Shown here: positions 47,795 through 54,114 of the stretch, one piece after another
How the letters are laid out: the number at the start of each line of letters is the position of its first letter
Position numbering within the stretch: the stretch's first letter is position 1
Notes under the pieces: model-generated
What the model saw: the letters and a program-made list of their open reading frames with translations, nothing else
Databases searched by the model: none
What the model was told of the DNA's origin: nothing
Virus record (IMG/VR): IMGVR_UViG_3300025012_000112
Coordinates: 1 to 54,114 of that record
Strand: one strand, 5' to 3'
DNA length: 54,114 nucleotides
Source: a virus
Position numbers and translations under genes: made by a program

Positions 47795-47896
47795 ATGAAC
47801 TTCGAAGAATTGTTCGTTAAGCACGCAAACAAGATTGCAGCAGCAGCGTTCGTCCTGTTCGTACTGGGTTGCGTCCTGTACAAGGTGTGGTTCTGA
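47795..47896 (+). CDS. 33-residue membrane protein
   Basis: A short gene starting after AAAGGAGGTGAGCAC, a perfect ribosome site. The protein MNFEELFVKHANKIAAAAFV continues into VLGCVLYKVWF. It has one transmembrane helix (residues 14-29) and a short aromatic C-terminus. The hairpin at 47899 begins two bases after the stop. The strong ribosome site and downstream structure argue that it is translated. Its role is unknown; a small membrane protein early in a phage block could modulate host envelope functions. Confidence 0.6.
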   Translation: MNFEELFVKHANKIAAAAFVLFVLGCVLYKVWF

Positions 47897-47898
47897 GC

Positions 47899-47950
47899 AA
47901 GGCTTTGCCATTGTCCCTCAGCTATCATCGAGGGACTTTGGTAAGTCCTT
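47899..47950 (+). other. Structured RNA element A, post-stop hairpin
   Basis: Outer stem AAGGCTTTGCCA (47899-47910) pairs with TGGTAAGTCCTT (47939-47950), with one C-T mismatch after the first four pairs and two G-T pairs. The inner stem GTCCCTC / GAGGGAC (47913-47919, 47930-47936) has a 10-base loop. The outer arms resemble those of the elements at 48247 and 48672, each of which also follows a small-gene stop. It lacks a uridine run. Confidence 0.7.
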
Positions 47951-48029
47951 ATTCAATATAGATATGCTTGTCCACGCATGCTTAGCATGCACGGCATACT
48001 GTGGATAGGGCACAGGAGGCTTCAAAGCC

Positions 48030-48242
48030 ATGTACACCACCAACAGCAGTAGCAATTGGGTTATGCTCGCAGTAGCAGCGGTGCTGGGTATCGCACTCAT
48101 GTTCGCAGTATGCGTATGCTTCCCCTTGCTGCCCTCACGCACGAAGGACTGGGCCTTAGACCGTATGGCTTCCGGCAAGGTAGGCAGGACGGCTCGCAAG
48201 GCTGAGTACGCAACACTGCGTGCACGCAGAGCACAGAAGTAA
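48030..48242 (+). CDS. 70-residue membrane protein, paralogue of 48472
   Basis: A small protein with one transmembrane helix (about residues 11-33) and a basic C-terminal half (residues 37-70, KVGRTARK). GGAGG is 10 bases before the ATG. Between them GGCTTCAAAGCC can fold as a 4-bp stem with a TCAA loop that would shorten the gap. It is about half identical to the 67-residue protein at 48472 (shared MYTT, NSS, CVC, PxRTK, KVGR). A tandem duplication is likely. The topology would place the basic tail in the cytoplasm, where it could bind nucleic acid or a host protein. Confidence 0.65.
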   Translation: MYTTNSSSNWVMLAVAAVLGIALMFAVCVCFPLLPSRTKDWALDRMASGKVGRTARKAEYATLRARRAQK

Positions 48243-48246
48243 GCAG

Positions 48247-48305
48247 TAAGGCTTCATCACGTACCCACATAGAGAACACCCTGTGTGGGTACACATGAAC
48301 CCTTA
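48247..48305 (+). other. Structured RNA element B, post-stop hairpin
   Basis: Outer stem TAAGGCTTCAT (48247-48257) pairs with ATGAACCCTTA (48295-48305), interrupted by a single C-C mismatch at the same place as the mismatches in elements A and C. A small internal loop follows, then a 9-bp inner stem GTACCCACA / TGTGGGTAC (48261-48269, 48284-48292). No U-run follows. Confidence 0.72.
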
Positions 48306-48329
48306 TCAATCGACACATGCATGTATGTA

Positions 48330-48357
48330 TATATATAGTACGTAAGTACTATATATA
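48330..48357. repeat. 28-bp near-palindrome, AT-rich
   Basis: TATATATAGTAC-GTAA-GTACTATATATA, a perfect 12-bp inverted repeat with a 4-base centre. It is AT-rich and lies between two small genes, 115 bases before the ATG at 48472. It could be an operator, a cruciform-forming site or a replication or packaging signal. The 6-bp hairpin CCCTGC / GCAGGG follows at 48383-48398. Confidence 0.75.
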
Positions 48358-48471
48358 ACATACCACTACCCTCAGTAACATGCCCTGCTAAGGCAGGGTG
48401 TTGCACGTATACACAGCACCAGCATGGGTGCTCTACAAGTACATGCACACAAACAGGAGGTGTACATCACC

Positions 48472-48675
48472 ATGTACACAACAACAAACAGCAGTTGGAT
48501 TTATGCAGTAGCGGCACTCGTAGTAGGGCTCGCCCTCATGTTCGTGCTCTGCGTGTGCTACCCTGTCCTGCCCGCACGTACCAAGCAGGGCATCGTGGAC
48601 AGGCTTGCGGCACGCAAGGTAGGGCGCTCCGCATACAAGGACGCGCTCAGCAGCATCCGCACCGCAAGAAAGTAA
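48472..48675 (+). CDS. 67-residue membrane protein, paralogue of 48030
   Basis: A protein of the same plan as the 70-residue neighbour: a short MYTTTNSSW head, one transmembrane helix (about residues 10-31), then a basic Arg/Lys-rich tail (LAARKVGRSAYKDAL). ACAGGAGGTGTACATCACC before the ATG supports the start. The stop codon TAA lies inside the 5' arm of the hairpin that begins at 48672. Its function is unknown. Confidence 0.65.
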   Translation: MYTTTNSSWIYAVAALVVGLALMFVLCVCYPVLPARTKQGIVDRLAARKVGRSAYKDALSSIRTARK

Positions 48676-48728
48676 GGCTTTGCACACAGCGCCTGCTCAC
48701 AGCAGTGGGCGCTGTAGCAAGTCCTTAC
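48672..48728 (+). other. Structured RNA element C, stop-codon hairpin
   Basis: Outer stem GTAAGGCTTTGC (48672-48683) pairs with GCAAGTCCTTAC (48717-48728), with a C-T mismatch. The inner stem ACAGCGCC / GGCGCTGT (48686-48693, 48708-48715) is followed by TGCT / AGCA around a CAC loop. The stop codon of the 67-residue gene (48673-48675) is part of the 5' arm. Confidence 0.75.
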
Positions 48729-48754
48729 ACAGACACAAGGGAGGAATAAGCACC

Positions 48755-48928
48755 ATGGTAGCAGACAACAAGAGGAAGTACAATCCGCGGGATGACGAGC
48801 CTGAACGTCATCGTAGGAAAGAACGCTTGGATCGTGAGACACTGGAAGGCCTGGGTAAAGCCTGGCGCAACATCCCGAAAAAGACGCTCGAGCAGATCGA
48901 ACGACTGCTCAATGAAGACCAAAAGTAG
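48755..48928 (+). CDS. Small basic/acidic helical protein
   Basis: A 57-residue protein after GGGAGGAATAAGCACC. It is hydrophilic and highly charged, with MVADNKRKYNPRDDEPERHR followed by helix-predicted segments (residues 23-55). It has no membrane segment. It could bind DNA or host polymerase, as do many early phage proteins of this size. The family is unrecognised. Confidence 0.5.
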   Translation: MVADNKRKYNPRDDEPERHRRKERLDRETLEGLGKAWRNIPKKTLEQIERLLNEDQK

Positions 48929-48939
48929 GAGGGGACGAC

Positions 48940-49299
48940 ATGCTAACGATAGTCGAAGCTTTTGACATCCTGTTCGAATCGATAACCCACGTTGCTCCGG
49001 ATCGTGTTATGGACAACATGGAAGCGCAACAAGCCCTTGTGGAACTCTGGGCGGGCTGGTCGTCCAAACGCTGCACCGAAGGGATTTGGGAAGGTCTCCT
49101 GGATATCCAACGGTTCCAGCCTGGATTCAACATCCAATCATGCAGTTATGATATCCGGTTCGATTGCGACGCTGAGAACTGTTCAATGTCGGAATGCCCG
49201 GAATGTATCGTCAATCCCTGTGAGGGGTGTGTAAACGATGGGTCTTTCTCATTCGAAGCAACGGTTGAATGCGACGGTTGCTCAAAAAGAGGGGATTAA
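48940..49299 (+). CDS. Cys-rich hypothetical protein
   Basis: A 119-residue protein. The N-terminal 65 residues are helical and acidic. The C-terminal half has nine Cys residues in short spacing (CSYD, CDAENC, CPEC, CEGC, CDGC), which suggests one or two zinc sites. A GAGGGGACGAC ribosome site precedes the ATG. The next gene's start follows 14 bases after the stop. No function can be assigned. Confidence 0.5.
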   Translation: MLTIVEAFDILFESITHVAPDRVMDNMEAQQALVELWAGWSSKRCTEGIWEGLLDIQRFQPGFNIQSCSYDIRFDCDAENCSMSECPECIVNPCEGCVNDGSFSFEATVECDGCSKRGD

Positions 49300-49313
49300 A
49301 GGAGGTCGCGAAT

Positions 49314-49967
49314 ATGCTTTGCCAAAGATGCGCCCACTTTCTCAGTGGACGCCCGCTGTTTGATCAAGGCGCGGATCAGTGCGCAGTGGGCAGGCCCATT
49401 GATGCGGATATGAACGCGGAACACACCATGAATATGGTGGTGGGCTCCTACTTCCATCCGGACTTCGAGTACGTGGAACCTGTCTATCCGCGGAATGAGC
49501 GGGTGGACGAGGACAAGGTGCTGCAGAACCTGATTGCGTTCCTGAACGGGGACGAAGTCGAAGAACTGGATCTGCTCACCAAAATAGGCGATGTGGAAAT
49601 CGACCCGCAATTCGTGGATGCCGCCGAAGCAATACTGGAGATGGCCCGTACCACGATGCAGGACTGGCTGGACCAGCGTCGACTGGTTATTCACCAGCCG
49701 CCGTACATCGACCAGTGCATTAACCACTGGCTTCGCTACAAGAACCAGGGTGCGTACTGGGACATCGTGATCTGGCTCAAGGAACGGAAGTTCGCTTTGC
49801 CGGAGTTCGACGACACGTGGTTTAAGGGTTGGCAACACATCGATCAAGTGAAACGGGCTCGGCTGGAAGCCATGGGCCTGGTTGGGCAAGACCCGCACTG
49901 CCCGTATTTCGTGCAGGCTGCGGACGAAGACATCGAGGACCCTGAGTGGTCCATGCTTGTCTACTAA
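49314..49967 (+). CDS. Hypothetical protein with N-terminal CxxC
   Basis: A 217-residue protein. The ATG at 49314 is chosen because it follows AAAGGAGGTCGCGAAT, eight bases upstream. It opens with MLCQRCAHFLSG (a CxxC pair), then a CAVG, giving a likely zinc knuckle near residues 3-24. The rest is helical with Trp-rich segments (WLRYKNQGAYWDIVIWLKE). It is acidic overall. The family is unrecognised, and the neighbours are other small phage genes. Confidence 0.5.
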   Translation: MLCQRCAHFLSGRPLFDQGADQCAVGRPIDADMNAEHTMNMVVGSYFHPDFEYVEPVYPRNERVDEDKVLQNLIAFLNGDEVEELDLLTKIGDVEIDPQFVDAAEAILEMARTTMQDWLDQRRLVIHQPPYIDQCINHWLRYKNQGAYWDIVIWLKERKFALPEFDDTWFKGWQHIDQVKRARLEAMGLVGQDPHCPYFVQAADEDIEDPEWSMLVY

Positions 49968-49982
49968 AACAGGAGGTGTGCC

Positions 49983-50642
49983 ATGCACATCATAGACGAA
50001 GAATATAGGTTGCAGGTTGCGATGGAAATCGAGCGCACTCGTGGTAAGGAAGACGCGGACGCGTTCCTGGAAGCGCAAGCAGAGATGGACGCGGCTGTAG
50101 TGGTAGCGGAGCCGCAGTCTGAAGAGGCTAAGGAGGAAGCGACCATGCAAGTGACAACGTACACGCAGGAAGAAGCGTTGACGCATGCCATAGGCCTGCA
50201 TGCCAGCTCTTTCAAGTTCAGGGCGGTGTATTTGCACCGCAGGGCTGATGGGGCCGGCTTCTACATCGTGACGTTCGTGGATCGCCACTGGACGCACGAA
50301 CTTCTGATGAGCCAGGCCAAAGGAGTCACGCTCGGCGGTGTGTTCAAACTGCTGGACCCCAGCATTGGCAAGGCTGATGGGAATGTTATCCGCCCGGGTG
50401 TCACACCCGCGGGGAAGCGCGATCCCAACACTTACATGAGCGACGCCGTGTATGCCATGGTAACAGCGTGGCAAAAGTCTCCGGACATCGCACTGATGGT
50501 GGCCGCCGAACTGGCGAAGCTGAGCAACTCATTCAAACAAAAGGAGGCGGCGCCGCCAGTGAGCGCAGCGAACGCCATGAGCAAGCTCTTAAACCTCCCC
50601 GGTGAAACGGGCGAGGCAGGAGGGGATCAAACAACAATCTAA
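49983..50642 (+). CDS. Hypothetical protein, no recognised family
   Basis: A 219-residue protein behind AGGAGGTGTGCC. Residues 1-50 are acidic and helical. Residues 60-135 form an alpha/beta segment (FKFRAVYLHRRADGAGFYIV). The C-terminal part contains a long helix (ALMVAAELAKLSNSFKQK) and a flexible tail. The gene is followed by about 220 bases without a clear gene. Nothing allows a functional call. Confidence 0.45.
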   Translation: MHIIDEEYRLQVAMEIERTRGKEDADAFLEAQAEMDAAVVVAEPQSEEAKEEATMQVTTYTQEEALTHAIGLHASSFKFRAVYLHRRADGAGFYIVTFVDRHWTHELLMSQAKGVTLGGVFKLLDPSIGKADGNVIRPGVTPAGKRDPNTYMSDAVYAMVTAWQKSPDIALMVAAELAKLSNSFKQKEAAPPVSAANAMSKLLNLPGETGEAGGDQTTI

Positions 50643-50862
50643 CCGCGGCTTGGCCCAGCGTGGTGATCATCATGTATACGTCGGCCCTGGCTACCCACCC
50701 GCCCATCCCAAATGGTCGTACCCGGCCGGAGGGGTGTGGCGGCGGTAGTCGGCCGCCGGACGTGTACGGGGTCGTAGGGATGTGGTAGTAGAATCCCATA
50801 GCATTCTTTGATATCAATCCGCGGGACACAGTTCTCGCGGCAACTTACAAGGAGGTGTTCTC
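50643..50862. other. Gene-free stretch with GC-rich hairpin
   Basis: The 220-base gap holds the hairpin GGCGGC / GCCGCC (50738-50743, 50752-50757) and a GTAGTAG-rich leader to the next gene. An open frame from 50671 (38 codons) lacks a ribosome site and was not called. No promoter of consensus quality was seen. Confidence 0.4.
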
Positions 50863-51459
50863 ATGAACGCCAACGAACTCAGCGCCATTCTCAAGCAGCA
50901 CAAGGTCACCGTGTACAAACCCCAGCAGGCGGAGGGGGCATGGGACGTGAAGGTCACGCTCCCGACACCATTGGCGACCAAGAAGCACGTGCCCACGCGC
51001 GACGCCAAGGGCGCCGTGGTGATGGAGCAGTACACCACAACGTCCGGGAACATCCGCACCCGGCCGGTAATGCAGGACGTGGACATCACGGCCACCGTCC
51101 AAAGGTTCCGGATCCGGCCGTCCCACGATCACGGCGGCTGCATCCGCGGCCGCTCCGTGGAGATCATCGATCGCTACGGCATTCCGCGCACCCGCAACGA
51201 CGCGATGTCGACCGGGGACCTGGTGGGCATTGCCGAAACGATCTCGTCGGCCCTGACGTTCTTCGAAGAGGGTCACGACAACAGCCTCCCCGCGGAAGTG
51301 GTCATGTCCGCCCTGGAACTGATGTACGTACCGCGGCCCGTCCACGGCACACGCAACGCCAACGCGGCGGAAGCCATGAACACACTGCTGGGCCAGCCCG
51401 CACCGGTCGAAGACCAGTCCGCGGGAGAAGATGGCACCGGCGACCAACGGGAGTGGTAG
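50863..51459 (+). CDS. Hypothetical protein
   Basis: A 198-residue protein after AAGGAGGTGTTCTC. The N-terminal 50 residues are an alpha/beta mixture (AWDVKVTLPTPLATKKHV). The centre has a GGCIRGRSVEIIDRYGIP segment. The C-terminus is helical and acidic, and its codon use is like that of other genes here. No motif or family was recognised. It is followed by the long regulatory gap to 51890. Confidence 0.45.
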   Translation: MNANELSAILKQHKVTVYKPQQAEGAWDVKVTLPTPLATKKHVPTRDAKGAVVMEQYTTTSGNIRTRPVMQDVDITATVQRFRIRPSHDHGGCIRGRSVEIIDRYGIPRTRNDAMSTGDLVGIAETISSALTFFEEGHDNSLPAEVVMSALELMYVPRPVHGTRNANAAEAMNTLLGQPAPVEDQSAGEDGTGDQREW

Positions 51460-51491
51460 TCCCGCGGCAAAACTCCGCGCTCGCCTGAATG

Positions 51492-51509
51492 GTTAAGGTA
51501 TACCTTAAC
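51492..51509. promoter_or_regulatory. 18-bp perfect palindrome, candidate operator
   Basis: GTTAAGGTATACCTTAAC reads the same on both strands. It lies 33 bases after the stop of the 198-residue gene, in a 430-base gap that holds no gene. A dimeric repressor or a methylase could recognise it. A TATACG element lies about 10 bases downstream. Confidence 0.6.
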
Positions 51510-51672
51510 ATAGTCTATACGCACGCGCGCTCGCGTACGCGCACACGTAAGGCGCCTCGGCTGCACCCGTGAGAGAAACCCGGAGGGTGGGGGTGGGTAT
51601 TCTCCCACCCATGCGTGGGGCCTGCCTCCTACGACATGTAAACTGATGGCTACGATCCGTGAACTGTATATG

Positions 51673-51857
51673 TCTATGTTACATAGATACGGTTATCGTC
51701 CGCGGTAAGTGCCAGCGACTCCCATGCGTGGGGACAGTCCCCTCTGTCTGGTGGTAACATCCCATCCTCACCTTTCTTGGGTTCTTATCCATACATGGAA
51801 GGAGGTGTCCGTAGTACTGTGAGCATAGTACGGTTCTGTCTGACCGCGGTAAGTGCC
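51673..51857. promoter_or_regulatory. Repeated elements in the 51,460-51,889 gap
   Basis: The gap holds a 15-base inverted repeat TCTATGT-T-ACATAGA (51673-51687). It also holds an imperfect direct repeat of about 32 bases: CATAG...TACGGTT...CCGCGGTAAGTGCC at 51682-51713 and 51824-51857. The last 14 bases of the two copies are identical. The 13-mer CCCATGCGTGGGG occurs at 51608 and 51721. An AAGGAGGTG at about 51800 precedes a short GTG-open frame that was not called. These repeated blocks suggest a regulatory leader for the downstream genes. Confidence 0.5.
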
Positions 51858-51889
51858 GTGCCATTCTGATTACTGGAGGGAATACGACC

Positions 51890-52417
51890 ATGGCCTGTGA
51901 AATCTGCTCCGAAGCGAACTGCAAGGCCTGCAGCGACATCGATTGCCCCGACACGTTATACGTGGAACGGGAAGACCCGCTCGACCAGATACGACCCGGC
52001 CAAACTACACGCTTGTCCGACAGCCCCACCGATTGGGCCGATCTCATGAAACGGGTCGACGCCTATTCCGATATGCTGGATGCATTGGTGCCCCTGGACA
52101 CCCCTGGGAGCCCGCACGGCCATCCTAACACTATCATTAAGGGCCTGACTGGATGTTCCATGATGTCGGAATTCAACGAGGAGGACCACGAAAAACTCAA
52201 GAAGATACTGGGTCTGGCCGAGCAAGGCCATCAAGCGATCAGGCATGGCCAGCAAATCCTGGCCCAAGCAACGGCAATCGCCGCGAGCCTGCTATCCGTG
52301 ACGTACCACGTCTCGCTCAATGAGGCCATGGACCTGATCACCAGCAACTTCACGCGTTTACGGGGGCACAAAGTCGTCCCCGCGGATCTGCAACAAGCAT
52401 CCGATCCAACACCATAG
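51890..52417 (+). CDS. Hypothetical protein with Cys-rich N-terminus
   Basis: A 175-residue protein after GGAGGGAATACGACC. The first 20 residues are Cys-rich (ACEICSEANCKACSDIDC), compatible with a small zinc site. The remainder is mainly helical, with EQGHQAIRHGQQILAQATAI. It is 11 bases ahead of the SLOG gene. Its function is unknown; it may be a regulatory partner. Confidence 0.45.
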   Translation: MACEICSEANCKACSDIDCPDTLYVEREDPLDQIRPGQTTRLSDSPTDWADLMKRVDAYSDMLDALVPLDTPGSPHGHPNTIIKGLTGCSMMSEFNEEDHEKLKKILGLAEQGHQAIRHGQQILAQATAIAASLLSVTYHVSLNEAMDLITSNFTRLRGHKVVPADLQQASDPTP

Positions 52418-52427
52418 GAGGTATGCC

Positions 52428-52793
52428 ATGCATATCATCGTAGCTGGCTCTCGTGACTTTAATGACTGGGAGCGCCTGTGCCGAATCCTCGACAAGGAGG
52501 TCAAACCCGGCGATACCATCGTGTCCGGCGCCGCCCGTGGCGCGGACCAGATGGGCGAGCAGTATGCGAATGCCCACAATATCCCGGTCTTGCGCATGCC
52601 GGCACAGTGGACCTTGTACGGCAAATCGGCGGGATACCGCCGCAACGAGGCCATGGCCGATCGCGCACAAAAAGCCATTGTGTTCTGGGATGGCCAGTCC
52701 CGCGGATCGAAACACATGATCGATATTGCACACGCACGAGGACTGGAAGTCCTTATCGTGCGCACCGATAGAAAGGAGGGCAACCTGTCATGA
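52428..52793 (+). CDS. SLOG/DUF2493-type nucleotide-binding protein
   Basis: A 121-residue protein that spans a whole small SLOG (YAcAr/DUF2493-like) domain. Strand 1 is HIIVAGSRDF with the phosphate-binding GSRDF loop (residues 7-11). Next are VSGAARGAD (residues 32-40), YGKSAGYRRNEAM and the FWDGQSRGSKHMI motif. The family binds nucleotides or nucleotide-like ligands and often occurs in conflict systems. In this window it precedes DUF488- and NADAR-like genes, so a nucleotide or ADP-ribose link is plausible. The exact ligand is not known from sequence. Confidence 0.8.
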   Translation: MHIIVAGSRDFNDWERLCRILDKEVKPGDTIVSGAARGADQMGEQYANAHNIPVLRMPAQWTLYGKSAGYRRNEAMADRAQKAIVFWDGQSRGSKHMIDIAHARGLEVLIVRTDRKEGNLS

Positions 52794-53203
52794 CCTTACG
52801 CAAGTCGCTCCTGCGAACCACGCTCGCAGCTTTGGATATCCCCATGAACTGCCGTCCTTGCCGGGAATTCTTTATCGAGCTGGTGGTGCACATGGCCACC
52901 TACTCTCAGACGGAAACGGAAAACATCCACGCGTTGGAACACACGTTTCTGTATCTCGAGTCCATCCAGGAGGTTAAACCAAGGTTCCTTGTAATGGCTC
53001 TGGTCACAGGGAACCCAGACGACCGGAATCTGTACACGCATGCGTCCGCGACACTGTTAACCCGCCATTTCCAGGAGCCAACGGAAGGAGAGACCATACA
53101 CGGCATTCTCGAGTGGCACCCGGACGTTTCCTTGTACATGCCGATCCCGATCGATATCGACAAGTTCAAATTACTCGCTGAGGAGGAATCAGCCGATGCT
53201 TGA
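52790..53203 (+). CDS. Hypothetical protein between SLOG and DUF488 genes
   Basis: A 137-residue protein, mainly helical with a small alpha/beta region (EVKPRFLVMALVTGNPDDRN). It contains a single Cys pair near residues 21-24 (CRPC). It overlaps the neighbouring genes by four and eight bases, so it is translationally coupled with the SLOG and DUF488-like genes. Because of that coupling it may act in the same pathway. No family was recognised. Confidence 0.45.
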   Translation: MTLRKSLLRTTLAALDIPMNCRPCREFFIELVVHMATYSQTETENIHALEHTFLYLESIQEVKPRFLVMALVTGNPDDRNLYTHASATLLTRHFQEPTEGETIHGILEWHPDVSLYMPIPIDIDKFKLLAEEESADA

Positions 53204-53552
53204 ACTCTACACGGCATCGTTCTTCAACAAGAAGGACCATGTGGGCACACCGTGTTCAATCGCCCGTTCGGAACCGAATGGGTTCAAAGGTACACGGTTT
53301 GCCCTGGTGAACCCGTCCGGCGAACTGTTGAACGACTACAAAACCGGCAAGATTAAATGGCCGGGGTACGAAGTGGCCTACAACAAGTTCCTCGATCGCA
53401 ACAAAGCCGTCATCCTGTTGAACATCGGGGCGTTCACGCGACCAGTCACGTTCCTGTGCTGGGAAAAGACACCCGAACAGTGCCACCGCCGTTTACTTGC
53501 GGTCTGGTTAAATAAACATGGGATAATCATCCCTGATTCACACATCAAATGA
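53196..53552 (+). CDS. DUF488-like protein
   Basis: A 118-residue protein. The signature end of the family is visible: a FLCWEK strand-turn and CHRRLLA (Cys and His close together, residues about 88-101). The first half has Ser-Ile-Ala and GFKGTRFALVN segments. DUF488 proteins are often found with nucleotide-linked or defence genes and have unknown activity. The Cys-His pair looks like an active or metal site. It follows the 137-residue gene directly and precedes the NADAR gene. Confidence 0.65.
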   Translation: MLELYTASFFNKKDHVGTPCSIARSEPNGFKGTRFALVNPSGELLNDYKTGKIKWPGYEVAYNKFLDRNKAVILLNIGAFTRPVTFLCWEKTPEQCHRRLLAVWLNKHGIIIPDSHIK

Positions 53553-53561
53553 GGAGGTCCC

Positions 53562-54114
53562 ATGGACATACTCGAATTCACTGGTGAACACAGGTTCCTG
53601 TCCAACTTCTGGCCAGCGGAAGTGGAGCTGGATGACCACGCATACCCGACTGTGGAACATGCATTCCAAGCGGCCAAATGCGTCCGCACGGACGATGCTG
53701 CCCGAGTCATGGTAGGCGAAGTGGCTATGGCGTACCGGAAAGCTATTCTGACCTGCCCAACACCTGCCGCGGCCAAGGCCATGGGACGCCAGGCTATCTT
53801 GCGCCCGGACTGGCAAGACGTCAAGATACCAATCATGACACACCTGGTCCGGCAAAAGTTCCACCGGCACCCGCAACTGGCCGCACTGCTCATCGCCACG
53901 GCCCCCGGAAAGATCGTGGAAGGGAACAACTGGAACGACTACTTCTGGGGCCAATGTGGCGGCAAAGGCCAAAACCATCTCGGCCGCATCTTGAAACAGG
54001 TCCGGTCGGACCTCATGGCAACCGAGCAACCGGTTGGCGAGGATGCTCTCTGGATCATCAAACAGCAATCAGTCCTGCTTATGGAAGCGTTCGGTCTGCC
54101 CGCGGTACTAATGA
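53562..54114 (+). CDS. NADAR (YbiA-like) domain protein, cut by window edge
   Basis: 184 codons are visible after ATG with GAGGAGGTCCC upstream, and no stop is reached. The protein matches the NADAR layout: FLSNFWPAEVEL near residue 12, YPTVEHAFQAAKC (residues 28-40), ILRPDWQDVK, a helix with MTHLVRQKFHRHPQ, EGNNWNDYFWG and GQNHLGRIL. NADAR proteins act on ADP-ribose-linked substrates, and some remove ADP-ribose from DNA or RNA. This copy has an additional C-terminal extension past about residue 155 that continues beyond the window. Confidence 0.82.
   Translation, partial: MDILEFTGEHRFLSNFWPAEVELDDHAYPTVEHAFQAAKCVRTDDAARVMVGEVAMAYRKAILTCPTPAAAKAMGRQAILRPDWQDVKIPIMTHLVRQKFHRHPQLAALLIATAPGKIVEGNNWNDYFWGQCGGKGQNHLGRILKQVRSDLMATEQPVGEDALWIIKQQSVLLMEAFGLPAVLM

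Noticed and set aside
49296-50474. Leftward open frame of 392 codons
   Set aside because: Antisense to two rightward genes that each have a GGAGG ribosome site. The antisense product is His/Arg/Leu-rich in the way shadows of GC-rich genes usually are.
50671-50787. 38-codon frame in the 50,643-50,862 gap
   Set aside because: No ribosome site, Pro/Gly-rich random composition and no conservation evidence.
51790-51871. Leader peptide frame from a GTG after AAGGAGGTG
   Set aside because: Spacing between the ribosome site and the GTG is too long (about 13 bases) and the 16-codon peptide has no attenuator hairpin after it.

Overview
This 54.1-kb window is part of a large tailed bacteriophage genome, or a prophage-like copy of one. 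It is almost certainly a myovirus. It holds a large terminase, a portal protein fused to a MuF-like tail, a capsid protease, an HK97-type capsid protein, contractile sheath and tube proteins, a frameshifted tail assembly chaperone pair and the start of a probable tape measure protein. I found no tRNA, rRNA, CRISPR array, insertion sequence or integrase. The host cannot be named from the sequence. Base composition is moderately GC-rich and most genes have strong GGAGG-type ribosome sites. Two sigma-70-like promoters lie exactly seven bases before an ATG, which would give leaderless mRNAs. A LysM-amidase endolysin and a membrane-anchored protein ending in an outer-membrane-like strand are weak hints of an envelope with a second membrane.

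Layout. Positions 1 to about 45,545 form one leftward (minus-strand) late block, with genes mostly overlapping or a few bases apart. In transcription order it runs: small Cys-rich protein and a small-terminase-like protein; three Ala/Gly-rich proteins and the large terminase; an uncharacterised coiled-coil protein; portal; protease with scaffold; capsid accessory and major capsid proteins; Ig-domain and appendage proteins, including one with a 14-residue Trp-x-Trp repeat; a metallophosphoesterase; a cluster of small membrane proteins that may act in lysis; two sheath-like proteins, one of 1,619 residues; three tube-like proteins; the -1 frameshift chaperone pair; and the tape measure start, cut by the window edge.

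Positions 45,552-45,625 hold back-to-back promoters for the leftward late block and for a rightward endolysin. After the endolysin, a promoter and a terminator about 100 nt apart define a candidate small RNA. It faces a leftward staphylococcal-nuclease-like gene that has its own promoter and two terminators.

From 47,640 rightward lies an accessory or early-type block of small genes. It begins with three tiny membrane proteins, each followed by a hairpin of the same unusual architecture. Hypothetical proteins follow, then a set of nucleotide-linked families: a SLOG/DUF2493 protein, a DUF488-like protein and a NADAR (YbiA-like) protein, the last cut by the window edge. The best candidates for undescribed biology are the repeated hairpins with their small membrane proteins, the giant sheath with its expanded tail set, the Trp-x-Trp repeat protein and the SLOG/DUF488/NADAR cluster.
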